The notes under the pieces were generated by a model that saw nothing but the letters and a program-made list of their open reading frames with translations, had not been told where the DNA came from and made no database searches. A DNA stretch of 21,533 nt from Tangfeifania sp. (lineage in GTDB: Bacteria; Bacteroidota; Bacteroidia; Bacteroidales; Prolixibacteraceae): assembly GCA_018400515.1 (NCBI GenBank), contig JAGYMR010000018.1, forward strand, positions 1 through 21,533, given 5' to 3'. Numbering within the stretch: the stretch's first letter is position 1; each line of letters begins with the position of its first letter. Positions 7,586 through 16,590 of this stretch are shown here, piece by piece. A program made the position numbers and the translations under genes.

Positions 7586-10500
7586 ATGAAAACCAATTAT
7601 TTCACCTCCCTGCTTTTTATTGTCTCCTTTTTGTTGCTTGTTCAAAATCCCGCCATTGCAAAGGAGAAAATACTGAATGGTTACCAAAAGAAAATTGCGG
7701 GTGCGGATTCCCGCTCGCAGTCACCGGTCCCCTTTGCAAATGAATGCCTGATTGTCCGTGCCACCGATGGAACTTCTTCCATGGAGTGGGAAACTGCTCC
7801 CGCCCCGGAGACTATTGAAGGCGATTTTGTCACGTATGCCTGGCTGGCCGGTGTCGGTTCCAGTCCGGGCGCTGCCCGTTTTGATCTGGCCGTCAACGGG
7901 GATCCGGTATTTTCATTCTGGACCAATGGACAGGGCGTCTGGAAAGAACAAACCACCGACGGGGCTACCCTCTCCTTTTCGCAGGACCTGGTGGGACGGT
8001 ACGGCAATCATTTCGGTTTTATGTACCTCCGCCTTCCAAAAAAGATGGTTGACCCCGGAAAACCCCTGAGGATCAAAGTTACCGGCGGGGAATTTCACAA
8101 AGACTCCTGGTACATGACCTTTAAATACCCGCTTGAAAATGCCATGGAGTTTAATACTTATCCGGCATTAATGCGTCAGGGGGATCCCGGCCGGCAACTG
8201 GGAATTGCCAAAGTTTTCTACGTGGGGGAATCTTCCACCGCAAAATTTTTTATTGACGGGGAATTTTTAAAAGAGCTGCCTTTAAAGTTCGGGTACAATC
8301 ATTTAAGGCTGGAGCTTCCCGGCGTGCAGAAGGAAAAAACGATCCCGTGGAAGCTGGATGCCGGGGATTTCAGTCAAAGCGGAGAAATGGTAATGCAGCC
8401 GGTGCGTCACTGGCAGGTCAATTTTGTTCAGCATACCCATACCGATATTGGTTACACCCGCTCACAGACTGAAATACTGGGGGAACATCTGCGTTTTATA
8501 GATTATGCCCTGGATTATTGCGACCTGACCGATGATTATCCGGATGACTCGAAATTCAGGTGGACCTGTGAGGCCATGTGGCCCGTGAATGAATATCTGC
8601 GTTCACGGCCAGCTGAGCAGGTTGAGCGGTTGAGAAAACGGGTGGCTGAAGGACGGATTGAGATCGCCGGAATGTATTTTAACTTCGACGAGTTGCCGGA
8701 TGAACAGATCCTGGCTGCCTCCCTCCAACCCCTGAAGAACATCCGGGAAGCCGGGCTGGAGGTGAAAACCGCCATGCAGAACGATGTTAATGGCATTGGG
8801 TGGTGCCTCAATGATTATTACAGTGATTTAGGTGTCGATTATTTGAATATGGGGACCCACGGGCATAAAGCATTAATATCTTTTGAAAAGCCCACCCTGT
8901 TTTGGTGGGAGTCGCCCTCGGGCAATAAAATGCTGACTTACCGGGCGGAGCATTACATGACCGGCAATTTTTTTGACATCCACAAAAAAGACTTCGAAGC
9001 TTTTGAGGAAAAATTGCTCTCCTACCTGATTGGTCTCGGGAAAAAAGGGTATGAATATGAGCTCACATCGATTCAGCATTCCGGGTATTTTACCGACAAC
9101 TCTCCGCCTTCCACCCGTGCTTCGGATATGATCCGGAAATGGAATGAAAAATATTCCTGGCCGAAACTGAAAACGGCTACCGCCACGGAGTTTTTTGAAA
9201 CGATGGAGCGGAAGCATGGGGATGAATTCCGGACCATCCGGGGAGCCTGGCCCGACTGGTGGACGGATGGTTTTGGCGCTTCGGCACGGGAAGTGGAAAC
9301 AACCCGCCGCGCACAAACAGATCTTCTGGCCAATATGGCAGGATTGACCATGGCCAAAATCCTGGGATCTGAAATGCCGGGAAAAATTGATGACCGGATT
9401 TACTGGGCCAATAATGCCCTGCTGTTTTATACCGAACATACAGTGGGGTATCATGGAAGCGTGAGCCAGCCTTTCCATAAATATTCCATGGAGCAGCGGG
9501 CACTGAAAGAATCCTATGCCTGGGAAGCCGGCCGCAGGGCAAAAATGATCGGGGAGGAGGTGCTCGGTCTCCTTCAGTCACATGTTGAACGCGAAGCAGA
9601 ACCCGCCATTGTGGTTTTCAATACACTGAATTTTGAACGAAGCGGACTTGTCAAAGTATACATGGACCATCAGCTGGTTCCCCCCGACCGGGAATTCCGG
9701 ATTGTTGACCGGCAGGGGAATGCGGTTCCTGCTCAGGCGGTTGAAACCCATAGCGACGGTGCATACTGGGCGCTCTGGGTGGATCATGTGCCTCCTTTTG
9801 GCTACAAAAAAATGGTGATAAAAGTCGGGGAGCAGTTGAAGCAGGGACCAAAAAATCTGGAAAAAGTAACCGAACTCCAAAACCAGTGGTATAAACTGGA
9901 GATCGATCAGGAGCGCGGAGCCATTACCAGCCTGTTTGATAAAGAGATCAACCGGGAACTGGTCGATCCAAATGCCGGGTGGAAACTGGGGGAATTTATC
10001 TATGAAACGCTTGGGAACCGGCACCAGCTGAATCAGTTCAGGCTGGAGGATTACCAGCGCGAACCTTTGGATGAGGTGTGGTTTGAACGATACGAAGAGG
10101 GGGATATCTGGAATACCGCTTACTTTAAGGGGAACACCCGTGCAGCCATTCGCGATGGAAGCTATGAATTCGAAATCCGGCTGTTCAATACAGCAAAACG
10201 GATAGACCTGTCCTACTCCATCCTCAAAAAATCTGTCACCGACCCCGAAGGGATCTATATCGCTTTCCCGTTTGTCATGGACGACGGTGTTCTTGCGTTC
10301 GATGTGCAGGGGGGTGAGGTCCGGGCAGGGATGGATCAGATCCCGGGTTCGTCCAATGACTGGAACGTGGTTCAGAATTATGCCCGGTTAAAAAACGGCG
10401 AAGCGCAGATCCTGTTAAGTTCGCAGGAGATCCCCTTTATGCAGTTTGGGGGAATAAACACCGGCCGGTTTGAGTACGGGGCGCTTCCGGAGTCAACCCA

Positions 10501-10945
10501 CATCTATGGCTGGCCCATGAATAATTACTGGACGACCAATTTCAATGCAGAACAACGGGGGGGGATTGACTGGGTTTACACCATCAGCAGCGCTGAAAAT
10601 CCGTCCCCGACCTTAGCCACACAGTTTGGGTGGAACAACAGGGTCCCCTTTCTGGCCCGGGTTTTGTCAGGCGGGGGACCGGGGGATGATTCCTGGGAAG
10701 CATCCATTATTAGCGGCTGGCCTGAAAATGTGATCCTCGTGAGTTCAAGGCCTGCAAGGGAGGGAAATGCATTCCTGCTTCATGTCCGCGAAACCGCCGG
10801 CAGACCGGCCGATTTAGAATCACTGAAATTAATGGATCATCCCTCTGTTACCATCCGTGAGGTGAATGTCCTTGGAGAACCCGTGAACCCGGGATCTTCC
10901 AGGTTAAAACCGCTTGAAGCGAAATTTTTCAGGGTCAGCTGGTAA
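7586..10945 (+). CDS. Exported GH38-like hydrolase with long N-terminal domain (GH38-C)
   Basis: The protein has 1119 residues from ATG 7586. An upstream in-frame ATG at 7544 would bury the signal peptide (MKTNYF, hydrophobic core, AIA cleavage near residue 25). Residues about 30-270 form a beta-rich region of unknown fold, with no family recognised. The GH38-type barrel starts at FVQHTHTDIGYT (His285, Asp287 as zinc ligands). It continues with AMQNDVNGIGW (Asp400, likely nucleophile) and YFTDNSPPSTR (Asp504, in the place of the GDHGGGPTR motif of copies A and B), and FYTEHTVGYHGS (His618, candidate fourth zinc ligand). An ITSLFDKE segment near residue 777 matches the ITSLFDK segment of copies A and B, confirming a GH38-like beta C-terminal half. 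The branch resembles uncharacterised GH38-associated (DUF5054-like) proteins. An alpha-mannosidase or related alpha-glycosidase is likely; substrate is unknown. The MFS porter follows after 40 bp. Confidence 0.8.
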   Translation: MKTNYFTSLLFIVSFLLLVQNPAIAKEKILNGYQKKIAGADSRSQSPVPFANECLIVRATDGTSSMEWETAPAPETIEGDFVTYAWLAGVGSSPGAARFDLAVNGDPVFSFWTNGQGVWKEQTTDGATLSFSQDLVGRYGNHFGFMYLRLPKKMVDPGKPLRIKVTGGEFHKDSWYMTFKYPLENAMEFNTYPALMRQGDPGRQLGIAKVFYVGESSTAKFFIDGEFLKELPLKFGYNHLRLELPGVQKEKTIPWKLDAGDFSQSGEMVMQPVRHWQVNFVQHTHTDIGYTRSQTEILGEHLRFIDYALDYCDLTDDYPDDSKFRWTCEAMWPVNEYLRSRPAEQVERLRKRVAEGRIEIAGMYFNFDELPDEQILAASLQPLKNIREAGLEVKTAMQNDVNGIGWCLNDYYSDLGVDYLNMGTHGHKALISFEKPTLFWWESPSGNKMLTYRAEHYMTGNFFDIHKKDFEAFEEKLLSYLIGLGKKGYEYELTSIQHSGYFTDNSPPSTRASDMIRKWNEKYSWPKLKTATATEFFETMERKHGDEFRTIRGAWPDWWTDGFGASAREVETTRRAQTDLLANMAGLTMAKILGSEMPGKIDDRIYWANNALLFYTEHTVGYHGSVSQPFHKYSMEQRALKESYAWEAGRRAKMIGEEVLGLLQSHVEREAEPAIVVFNTLNFERSGLVKVYMDHQLVPPDREFRIVDRQGNAVPAQAVETHSDGAYWALWVDHVPPFGYKKMVIKVGEQLKQGPKNLEKVTELQNQWYKLEIDQERGAITSLFDKEINRELVDPNAGWKLGEFIYETLGNRHQLNQFRLEDYQREPLDEVWFERYEEGDIWNTAYFKGNTRAAIRDGSYEFEIRLFNTAKRIDLSYSILKKSVTDPEGIYIAFPFVMDDGVLAFDVQGGEVRAGMDQIPGSSNDWNVVQNYARLKNGEAQILLSSQEIPFMQFGGINTGRFEYGALPESTHIYGWPMNNYWTTNFNAEQRGGIDWVYTISSAENPSPTLATQFGWNNRVPFLARVLSGGGPGDDSWEASIISGWPENVILVSSRPAREGNAFLLHVRETAGRPADLESLKLMDHPSVTIREVNVLGEPVNPGSSRLKPLEAKFFRVSW

Positions 10946-10985
10946 TGGATTTTTCGGGGAGAAAAACAACCTTAATTGAATTACT

Positions 10986-12302
10986 ATGACCAAAAAACTG
11001 ATTTTTGCCACCACCGCTGCCTCGCTGGGAGGTTTGCTTTTCGGCTTTGAAACAGCCGTGATTAACGGGGCACTGCCATTCATTACGGAGTTTTTCGAAC
11101 TGAATGAGGCCATGAAAGGGGCTGCTGTAAGTTCGGCTTTGTTTGGATGCATTGCAGGGGCCCTTTTTATCGGGCGACCGGCAGATATATTCGGTAGGCG
11201 TCTTTCTTTAAAGGTGCTTGCATTGCTTTTTCTGATCTCTGCTATCGGTACCGGCATGGCAAACAGTGTGAATACTTTTATTATCTTCCGGTTCATCGGC
11301 GGAATTGCCGTTGGAGGCGCCTCGGTTGTCTCGCCCATGTATATCTCCGAAATTTCCCCTCCCGCCTTCCGGGGAAGGCTGACCGTCTCTTTCCAGCTGG
11401 CCATTGTGCTTGGCATCCTGCTGGCCTTCTTTACCGACTACCTTCTGATCGGTACAGGGGAAAACAACTGGCGTTATATGATGTTATCCATGGGGCTGCC
11501 GGCAGTGGTCTTTTTTATTTTGTTGTTTTTTACAGGACGTAGTCCCCGCTGGCTGGTTAAAGAGGGAAAACTTGCGGAGGCGGAACAGGTGCTGGAACAG
11601 ATCTCTCCGGAGCTTGATGCCGGCCGGCTGGTGCGGGAAATTCAACAAACCATTGATAAAACATCGGTTCAGAAATGGTCGGTGTTGTTCAGGAAAGGAT
11701 ACTTTAAACTGGTGGTTATCGGACTTGCGGTGGGAATGTTTAATCAGTTAACCGGGATCAATTTTATCATGTATTATGCCACCGATATCTTCCGGTCGGC
11801 CGGTTTCTCCACTAACGCCTCCATTGGCCAGACGGTCATTATTGGCTTTGTGAACCTCATTTTTACCCTGCTGGCTATGCGCCTGATCGATAAAGTGGGG
11901 CGCAAAAAACTGCTTCTGACCGGGACGCTGGGGATGGCCTTTTTCCTGGGACTGTTCTCTTTTGCTTATCTGACCGATGCATTCTCCTCCTGGATGTTAC
12001 TGATCTCACTGATTTTTTTTATCGCCTTTTTTGCCTCTTCCCAGGGCGCGGTGGTCTGGGTGCTGTTATCCGAGATCTTTCCGAACAACATCCGCGCCCG
12101 CGGTGCTGCCATCGGATCTTTTTCCGTTTGGTTTTTTAATGGATTTTTGACATTTTTATTCCCTGTTGTGGCCGGTCTTTTTTCTGAAGGGAGGGGGATT
12201 GGTTACATCTTTATATTTAGTGCCCTGATGACCTTCATCAGCTTTTTTGTATTCAGGAAATACCTGGTGGAAATGAAGGGAAGATCGCTTGAAAGTGCTT
12301 AG
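10986..12302 (+). CDS. MFS sugar porter (sugar:H+ symporter family)
   Basis: The protein has 438 residues and 12 predicted membrane segments, and belongs to the sugar porter family of the major facilitator superfamily (XylE/GLUT-like). Family signatures are in order: GRPADIFGRR (63-72) after helix 2, PMYISEISPPAFRGR (117-131), GRSPRWL (184-190) at the end of the first half, FNQLTGINFIMYYA (252-265, the helix 7 sugar-binding motif), DKVGRKK (302-308) and LLSEIFPNNIRARG (360-373). It ends with EMKGRSLE, similar to the PETKG tail motif. It should import a monosaccharide through the inner membrane by proton symport. Lying between two exported GH38 enzymes (40 bp after GH38-C, 17 bp before GH38-D), mannose is the obvious candidate cargo, but specificity cannot be read from sequence. 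Confidence 0.92.
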   Translation: MTKKLIFATTAASLGGLLFGFETAVINGALPFITEFFELNEAMKGAAVSSALFGCIAGALFIGRPADIFGRRLSLKVLALLFLISAIGTGMANSVNTFIIFRFIGGIAVGGASVVSPMYISEISPPAFRGRLTVSFQLAIVLGILLAFFTDYLLIGTGENNWRYMMLSMGLPAVVFFILLFFTGRSPRWLVKEGKLAEAEQVLEQISPELDAGRLVREIQQTIDKTSVQKWSVLFRKGYFKLVVIGLAVGMFNQLTGINFIMYYATDIFRSAGFSTNASIGQTVIIGFVNLIFTLLAMRLIDKVGRKKLLLTGTLGMAFFLGLFSFAYLTDAFSSWMLLISLIFFIAFFASSQGAVVWVLLSEIFPNNIRARGAAIGSFSVWFFNGFLTFLFPVVAGLFSEGRGIGYIFIFSALMTFISFFVFRKYLVEMKGRSLESA

Positions 12303-12319
12303 GGCCAAATTTTTCTGAC

Positions 12320-15040
12320 ATGCAAGGAAATGATTGCTCTTTTTTAAAAATTGCTTCCGGATGGCTTTTGATACTGGCTTTTTTAACCCTTCCGGGAATG
12401 GCTCAGGACAGGGATGTTCTGAACGTCAGTGATGAAACGTTTCAGATTTTAAAACAGGTAAAGAACACGCCGCTCGCCCGGGGGAAGGTGCTTCTTTCCG
12501 AAACCACCCATCAGGATCTGGGCTGGGTGGATGAAATTGAAAAGTGTGTGGTCATGCGCGATACCCAGTGGATCACACCCTTTCTGAAAAGGTTGGAGGA
12601 AGATCCTGCCTTTGAAATGGATATTGAGCAGGCATCGATCATCCGGGAATACATCGGCCGCCATCCCGGGAAAAAGGGCGAAATAACCCAAAGGCTGAAA
12701 GCGGGGCGGATGCTCGTCGGGGCTACCTATATCCAGCCCTATGAGGAGATGTATTTCTCCGAATCACTGGCCCGGCAGTTGTATTTAGGCAAACGGTGGC
12801 TTAAAGAGGAGTTTGACGGCTACGATGCCACCGTGTATTACAATGCGGATGTACCGGGAAGAAGCCTGCAAATGCCGCAACTTTTGGCCCGTGCGGGGGT
12901 GAAGAGCATGTTTCTCAGCCGGCACGGCCGGGGGATTTTTGACTGGTTCAGCCCCGATGGATCAAAAGTAACGGCCTATTCCCCCGGGCATTACATCGAT
13001 TTTTATAATATCCTGGGGATGGAAAAGGAGCAGGCCCTCAGGGAGCTGGCTCAGCAAGCGCTTCTCTGGTCGGATGGGTACAATGACCTCCCGGGTGCAG
13101 AAGCTGTGATGCCGGCCGTTTTGAATTTTGAATTTATATGGGACCCTCAGCCGGTGGAAAACCTCGGGCCCTTCATGGCTTTCTGGAACGGACTTGAAAA
13201 GGTGGAAAATGAGGCAGGCGAGGTGCTGGAGGTTGAGCTTCCCCACATACAGTTTTCAACCCTTGATAAATTTTTTCAAGGGATCCGGAAGTCCACCAGG
13301 AGTTTCCCCTCCATCCGGGGGGAACGGCCCAATGTATGGCTATATATTCACGGTCCCTCGCACCATTGGGCGCTGGACCACAGCCGGAAAGCGGACATTT
13401 TGCTTCCTGCAGCCGAAAAATTTGCGGTGGCCGATGCCATGGTCCGCGGCTCTTTTGCACGGTATCCGCGAACCCTTTTTCAGGAGGCCTGGGAATCTAA
13501 AATTTATCCCGACCACGGCTGGGGAGGAAAAGGGGGACAAAGCACGGACGATGTTTTTTTGATGCATTTTGCCCGTGCCCATGAAATGGCCGAACGGTTG
13601 CTGGATCAATCCATCCGTTCGCTTGCCTCCAAAGTGGCGGTGAACGAAAAGCGGGGCATTCCCCTGGTGGTTTTTAACAGTCTGAGCTGGGAAAGGACCA
13701 GCCCTGTTATGTGCCGGGTGAAATTTGATCCCCAACAGGCCCGGTCGGTGCGCCTTTTTTCAAAAGACGGGAAAAAGGTGCCGGTACAACTGGAAAAAGT
13801 GAAGGCAGGTTCCGGTGGGTTCCTTCAGTCTGCAGAAATCCATTTTGTCGCGGAGAACGTCCCTTCGGTTGGCTTTGATACCTACTATCTTAAATATTCG
13901 GAAGAAGAGCGTTCGCAACCGGAAACCGCCTTTCAGCCGGTTTTTGAGAATGAGTTCTACCGGGCGGAGTTTTCGGATGGCGGTATTTCACGCTTAAAGG
14001 ATAAAGAGCTGGACAAGGAGTTGATTGATCCCGGCCTTTTTAAAGCAGGAGAAGTTTTTACCCTGCGGTCGGAAGGAAACGGGGCGGGCGAATTTATAGC
14101 GATTCAGCAGCCTACCATGGAGGGATTTGATAAGACTGGCAATTATGACACCCATTGGGAAGTTACTGCCAGTGGCCCGGTTTTTAATGCTTATAAGTTC
14201 AGGCAACCCATCCGGGATGCAGTGGCAGAGGTGGAGGTGATCTTTTACCATCAGGTGAAAAAGATCGATTTCTTGGTGGCGGTTAAAAACTGGAATGGTA
14301 CCATGTTCCGGGAATACCGGATGGCCCTGCCGCTGAATATGGAAGAGGGACAGGTGGCCTATGAAGTGCCTTACGGTGTGGTTGAAGTGGGAAAAGATGA
14401 AATCGACGGAGCCGCCGGTGAGCGCTACACTCTGCCCTGCAGCGAATCGCGTCCGCGGGGAATTGAGAACTGGATCAGCGCCTCAGGCAATGGATTTGGC
14501 GTCACGCTGGCTTCCGGGGTGGTGGCGATGGATTACCTTAATCCTGTCCCCGGAGAAGGCAAACAAACCATCTTACAACCTGTTTTGCTGGCCTCCCGCC
14601 GGAGCTGTCACGGCGAAGGGAATGATTACCACCAGACAGGACATCACCACTACTCCTTTTCCATCACTTCGCATCACCCCGGATGGGATAAGGGCGCCTC
14701 CTTCGGGAAAGCGGCCAATGAGCATCTGTTTGCGGTGGTTCGTCCCGAAAAAGGGGCAAATGCATCCCTTGACGAACGAACCAGTTTTCTGCAGGTGGCC
14801 CAGGAGAACATCGTTGTGACGGCCATGAAAAAAGCGGAAAATGAGGCAGCGGTGGTCCTCCGTTTTTTTAACCTGGAGGGGGAACCTTCAAAAGCCGACT
14901 TTTCCTTGTTTAAACCCTTCGGGAAGGGATATGAAACCAACCTCATAGAGGAGGAGATCAACCCCCTGCCTCTGGAGGGAGGCACTCATTTCCAGTCGAA
15001 TGTCGGGAAATACGAAATAAAAACGGTGAAACTGAAATAA
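12320..15040 (+). CDS. Exported divergent GH38-like hydrolase (GH38-D)
   Basis: The protein has 906 residues with an N-terminal signal peptide (hydrophobic residues about 11-27, cleavage near PGMA|QD). The barrel opens with SETTHQDLGW (His64, Asp66), the equivalent of the HAHMD zinc motif. NADVPGRSLQMPQLL (Asp177) matches the WLPDNFGHVSQLPQML nucleophile block of copy A in shape. FEFIWDPQPVEN (Asp275) occupies the acid/base loop, and IHGPSHHWALDHS (His344, 348, 349) stands where the other copies have a QFHD-type zinc ligand. The C-terminal half keeps the GH38 beta architecture, with VTAMKKAENEAAVVLRFF corresponding to the TGMKKAENSGELIIRF block of copy A. Its start lies 17 bp after the MFS stop. 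It is probably catalytic since all metal-binding positions have a plausible residue, but it is too far from characterised GH38 to state a linkage. Confidence 0.78.
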   Translation: MQGNDCSFLKIASGWLLILAFLTLPGMAQDRDVLNVSDETFQILKQVKNTPLARGKVLLSETTHQDLGWVDEIEKCVVMRDTQWITPFLKRLEEDPAFEMDIEQASIIREYIGRHPGKKGEITQRLKAGRMLVGATYIQPYEEMYFSESLARQLYLGKRWLKEEFDGYDATVYYNADVPGRSLQMPQLLARAGVKSMFLSRHGRGIFDWFSPDGSKVTAYSPGHYIDFYNILGMEKEQALRELAQQALLWSDGYNDLPGAEAVMPAVLNFEFIWDPQPVENLGPFMAFWNGLEKVENEAGEVLEVELPHIQFSTLDKFFQGIRKSTRSFPSIRGERPNVWLYIHGPSHHWALDHSRKADILLPAAEKFAVADAMVRGSFARYPRTLFQEAWESKIYPDHGWGGKGGQSTDDVFLMHFARAHEMAERLLDQSIRSLASKVAVNEKRGIPLVVFNSLSWERTSPVMCRVKFDPQQARSVRLFSKDGKKVPVQLEKVKAGSGGFLQSAEIHFVAENVPSVGFDTYYLKYSEEERSQPETAFQPVFENEFYRAEFSDGGISRLKDKELDKELIDPGLFKAGEVFTLRSEGNGAGEFIAIQQPTMEGFDKTGNYDTHWEVTASGPVFNAYKFRQPIRDAVAEVEVIFYHQVKKIDFLVAVKNWNGTMFREYRMALPLNMEEGQVAYEVPYGVVEVGKDEIDGAAGERYTLPCSESRPRGIENWISASGNGFGVTLASGVVAMDYLNPVPGEGKQTILQPVLLASRRSCHGEGNDYHQTGHHHYSFSITSHHPGWDKGASFGKAANEHLFAVVRPEKGANASLDERTSFLQVAQENIVVTAMKKAENEAAVVLRFFNLEGEPSKADFSLFKPFGKGYETNLIEEEINPLPLEGGTHFQSNVGKYEIKTVKLK

Positions 15041-15080
15041 CCCGGTTGGTAAAAAACGGGAATAATTGAAAGAAAAAAAT

Positions 15081-16373
15081 ATGGGCCTTGTTAATGAGTT
15101 GAGTGATTACCGGGAGATTTTTGAAAAAGAACTGCACAACATCCTGAGCTATTGGATGAAACATGCGGTGGAAGAAGAGGGGCACGGGTTTTATGGGGCG
15201 GTCGGCCTCGATAATAACCCCCTTCAGGAAGTGCCCAAATCCTGTGCTTTGAATGCGCGCATTTTATGGACATTTGCATCGGCCGCCAAAGACTATCCCG
15301 GCCGCGGGTATGAACCGGTAGCCCATAAAGCATACCGGGTGTTATCGGAAGATTTTGCTGATAAAGAGCAGGGCGGTTTTTTTTCCGGAATCGCTGTTTC
15401 CGGGGAGGTCCAAAACGAATCTAAATACACCTGTGTCCAGGCCATTGTGCTGTCTGCCCTGTGTAAGTACTATGCCTTTTATCCGGATGAAAAGGTGATG
15501 TTGCATATCCGGGAGTTTTTCTTCCTCCTGGATGAGAAGATCCGGGATCCCGAAAATCCGGGCTATCCGGAAGTAGTTTCCCGTGGCTGGACCCCTTTAC
15601 CCGAGAGCACACCAGCGGGGAAGAATCCTGAGAGATCTGCGAAAACCCACCTCCGCCTGGTGGAGGCATTTTCAGAAGTGTATAAAGTATGGAGCGGGGA
15701 TGTGGTGCGACAGCGGCTGGCCGGATTGTTGGAGCTTTTTATCAGCAGGATTATCCGCCCGACCGGACATCTTGGAATTTATTTTACATCCGCGTTTGCG
15801 GAGACTGCCAGCTCCAAAAGCATTTGCTCCTTCGGGCATGACATTGAGGCCTCCTGGCTTTTGTGGGAGGCCGCTGAAATTATGGAAGATGCATACATCC
15901 AGCAGCAGGTGAAACCACAGGTCCTGAAGATAGGCGATGCTGTGCTGCGGGTCGGCGTGGATAAAGACGGGGGATTATTTCTTGAATCAAACGATTTTGG
16001 CAGGCATATCCGGACCAACAAGCATTGGTGGCCCCAGGCAGAAACGCTGGTGGGGTTTATGAATATGTACCAGCTGCGGGAGGATGTGAAATATTGGAAG
16101 ACTGTTCAACTTACCTGGGATTTTATTGACCGCGCTGTAAAGGACCATTGGGGAGGTGAGTGGTTTCCAAAGGTGGACCGCCTGGGGAATCCTTACAGGG
16201 AAGAACCTCCCGGGGATCCGTCTCCCTATTATAGAAACGACCGGAAAGCCGGCCCATGGAAAAGTCCTTACCACAACGGGCGGGCCATGATGGAGCTGGT
16301 GAAGCGCATCGACCGCCTCCAGCAGCGATGGCAGTCGAGCCGTGTCAAAAAATACCTGCACGATATGCTGTAG
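15081..16373 (+). CDS. AGE-family sugar 2-epimerase (cellobiose/mannobiose/mannose 2-epimerase type)
   Basis: The protein has 430 residues from ATG 15081. A TTG at 15066 would add five charged residues and is less likely. The cytoplasmic (alpha/alpha)6-barrel family epimerises or isomerises unmodified sugars or N-acylglucosamine. Motifs seen are SCALNARILWTF (Arg60), SFGHDIEASWLL (His253), KHWWPQAETLVGF (Trp316-317) and GPWKSPYHNGR (Trp393, His398). The His of GHDIE and of PYHNGR are the two acid/base residues in cellobiose 2-epimerases. The GPWKxPYHNGR ending is typical of the cellobiose/mannobiose/mannose 2-epimerase branch rather than of N-acylglucosamine 2-epimerase. It lies 40 bp after GH38-D at the end of the alpha-mannosidase cluster. 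Since the enzymes upstream should release alpha-linked mannose, conversion of mannose to glucose is the most economical role. Action on a mannose-containing disaccharide is the alternative. Confidence 0.85.
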   Translation: MGLVNELSDYREIFEKELHNILSYWMKHAVEEEGHGFYGAVGLDNNPLQEVPKSCALNARILWTFASAAKDYPGRGYEPVAHKAYRVLSEDFADKEQGGFFSGIAVSGEVQNESKYTCVQAIVLSALCKYYAFYPDEKVMLHIREFFFLLDEKIRDPENPGYPEVVSRGWTPLPESTPAGKNPERSAKTHLRLVEAFSEVYKVWSGDVVRQRLAGLLELFISRIIRPTGHLGIYFTSAFAETASSKSICSFGHDIEASWLLWEAAEIMEDAYIQQQVKPQVLKIGDAVLRVGVDKDGGLFLESNDFGRHIRTNKHWWPQAETLVGFMNMYQLREDVKYWKTVQLTWDFIDRAVKDHWGGEWFPKVDRLGNPYREEPPGDPSPYYRNDRKAGPWKSPYHNGRAMMELVKRIDRLQQRWQSSRVKKYLHDML

Positions 16374-16590
16374 CCGGCCCTGGTTATTCAACCGTCGCAA
16401 TTGTCATTTTTTAACCAAAGATTTTAATTTCTGACCTTTTTTTTGAAAAGTGGGTTAAATTTCCATGTAAAAAAATCAATTTTCAGGAAGTAATCCTGAT
16501 GCTTTTCTCTTTTTTTTGTGATGAAGGGGATTGATACAAATCTTTATACTTCAATGGGTATACTGAATAAAAAAATTAAAAAACAATGCC
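16374..16590. promoter_or_regulatory. 217-bp AT-rich intergenic region, probable promoter zone of the aldolase cluster
   Basis: The gap separates two tight gene clusters and turns strongly A/T-rich from about 16400, so a promoter is expected. TAAATTTC at 16456-16463 is one base from the TAnnTTTG consensus, and TATACTTC at 16545-16552 is a weaker match. Neither has a TTTG box at the usual spacing. GGTT/AACC at 16382-16393 gives only a four-base stem, so no terminator is claimed. Confidence 0.35.

Noticed and set aside
15066..15080. TTG 15066 as the epimerase start
   Set aside because: ATG 15081 follows a typical A-rich leader and gives the usual family N-terminus.
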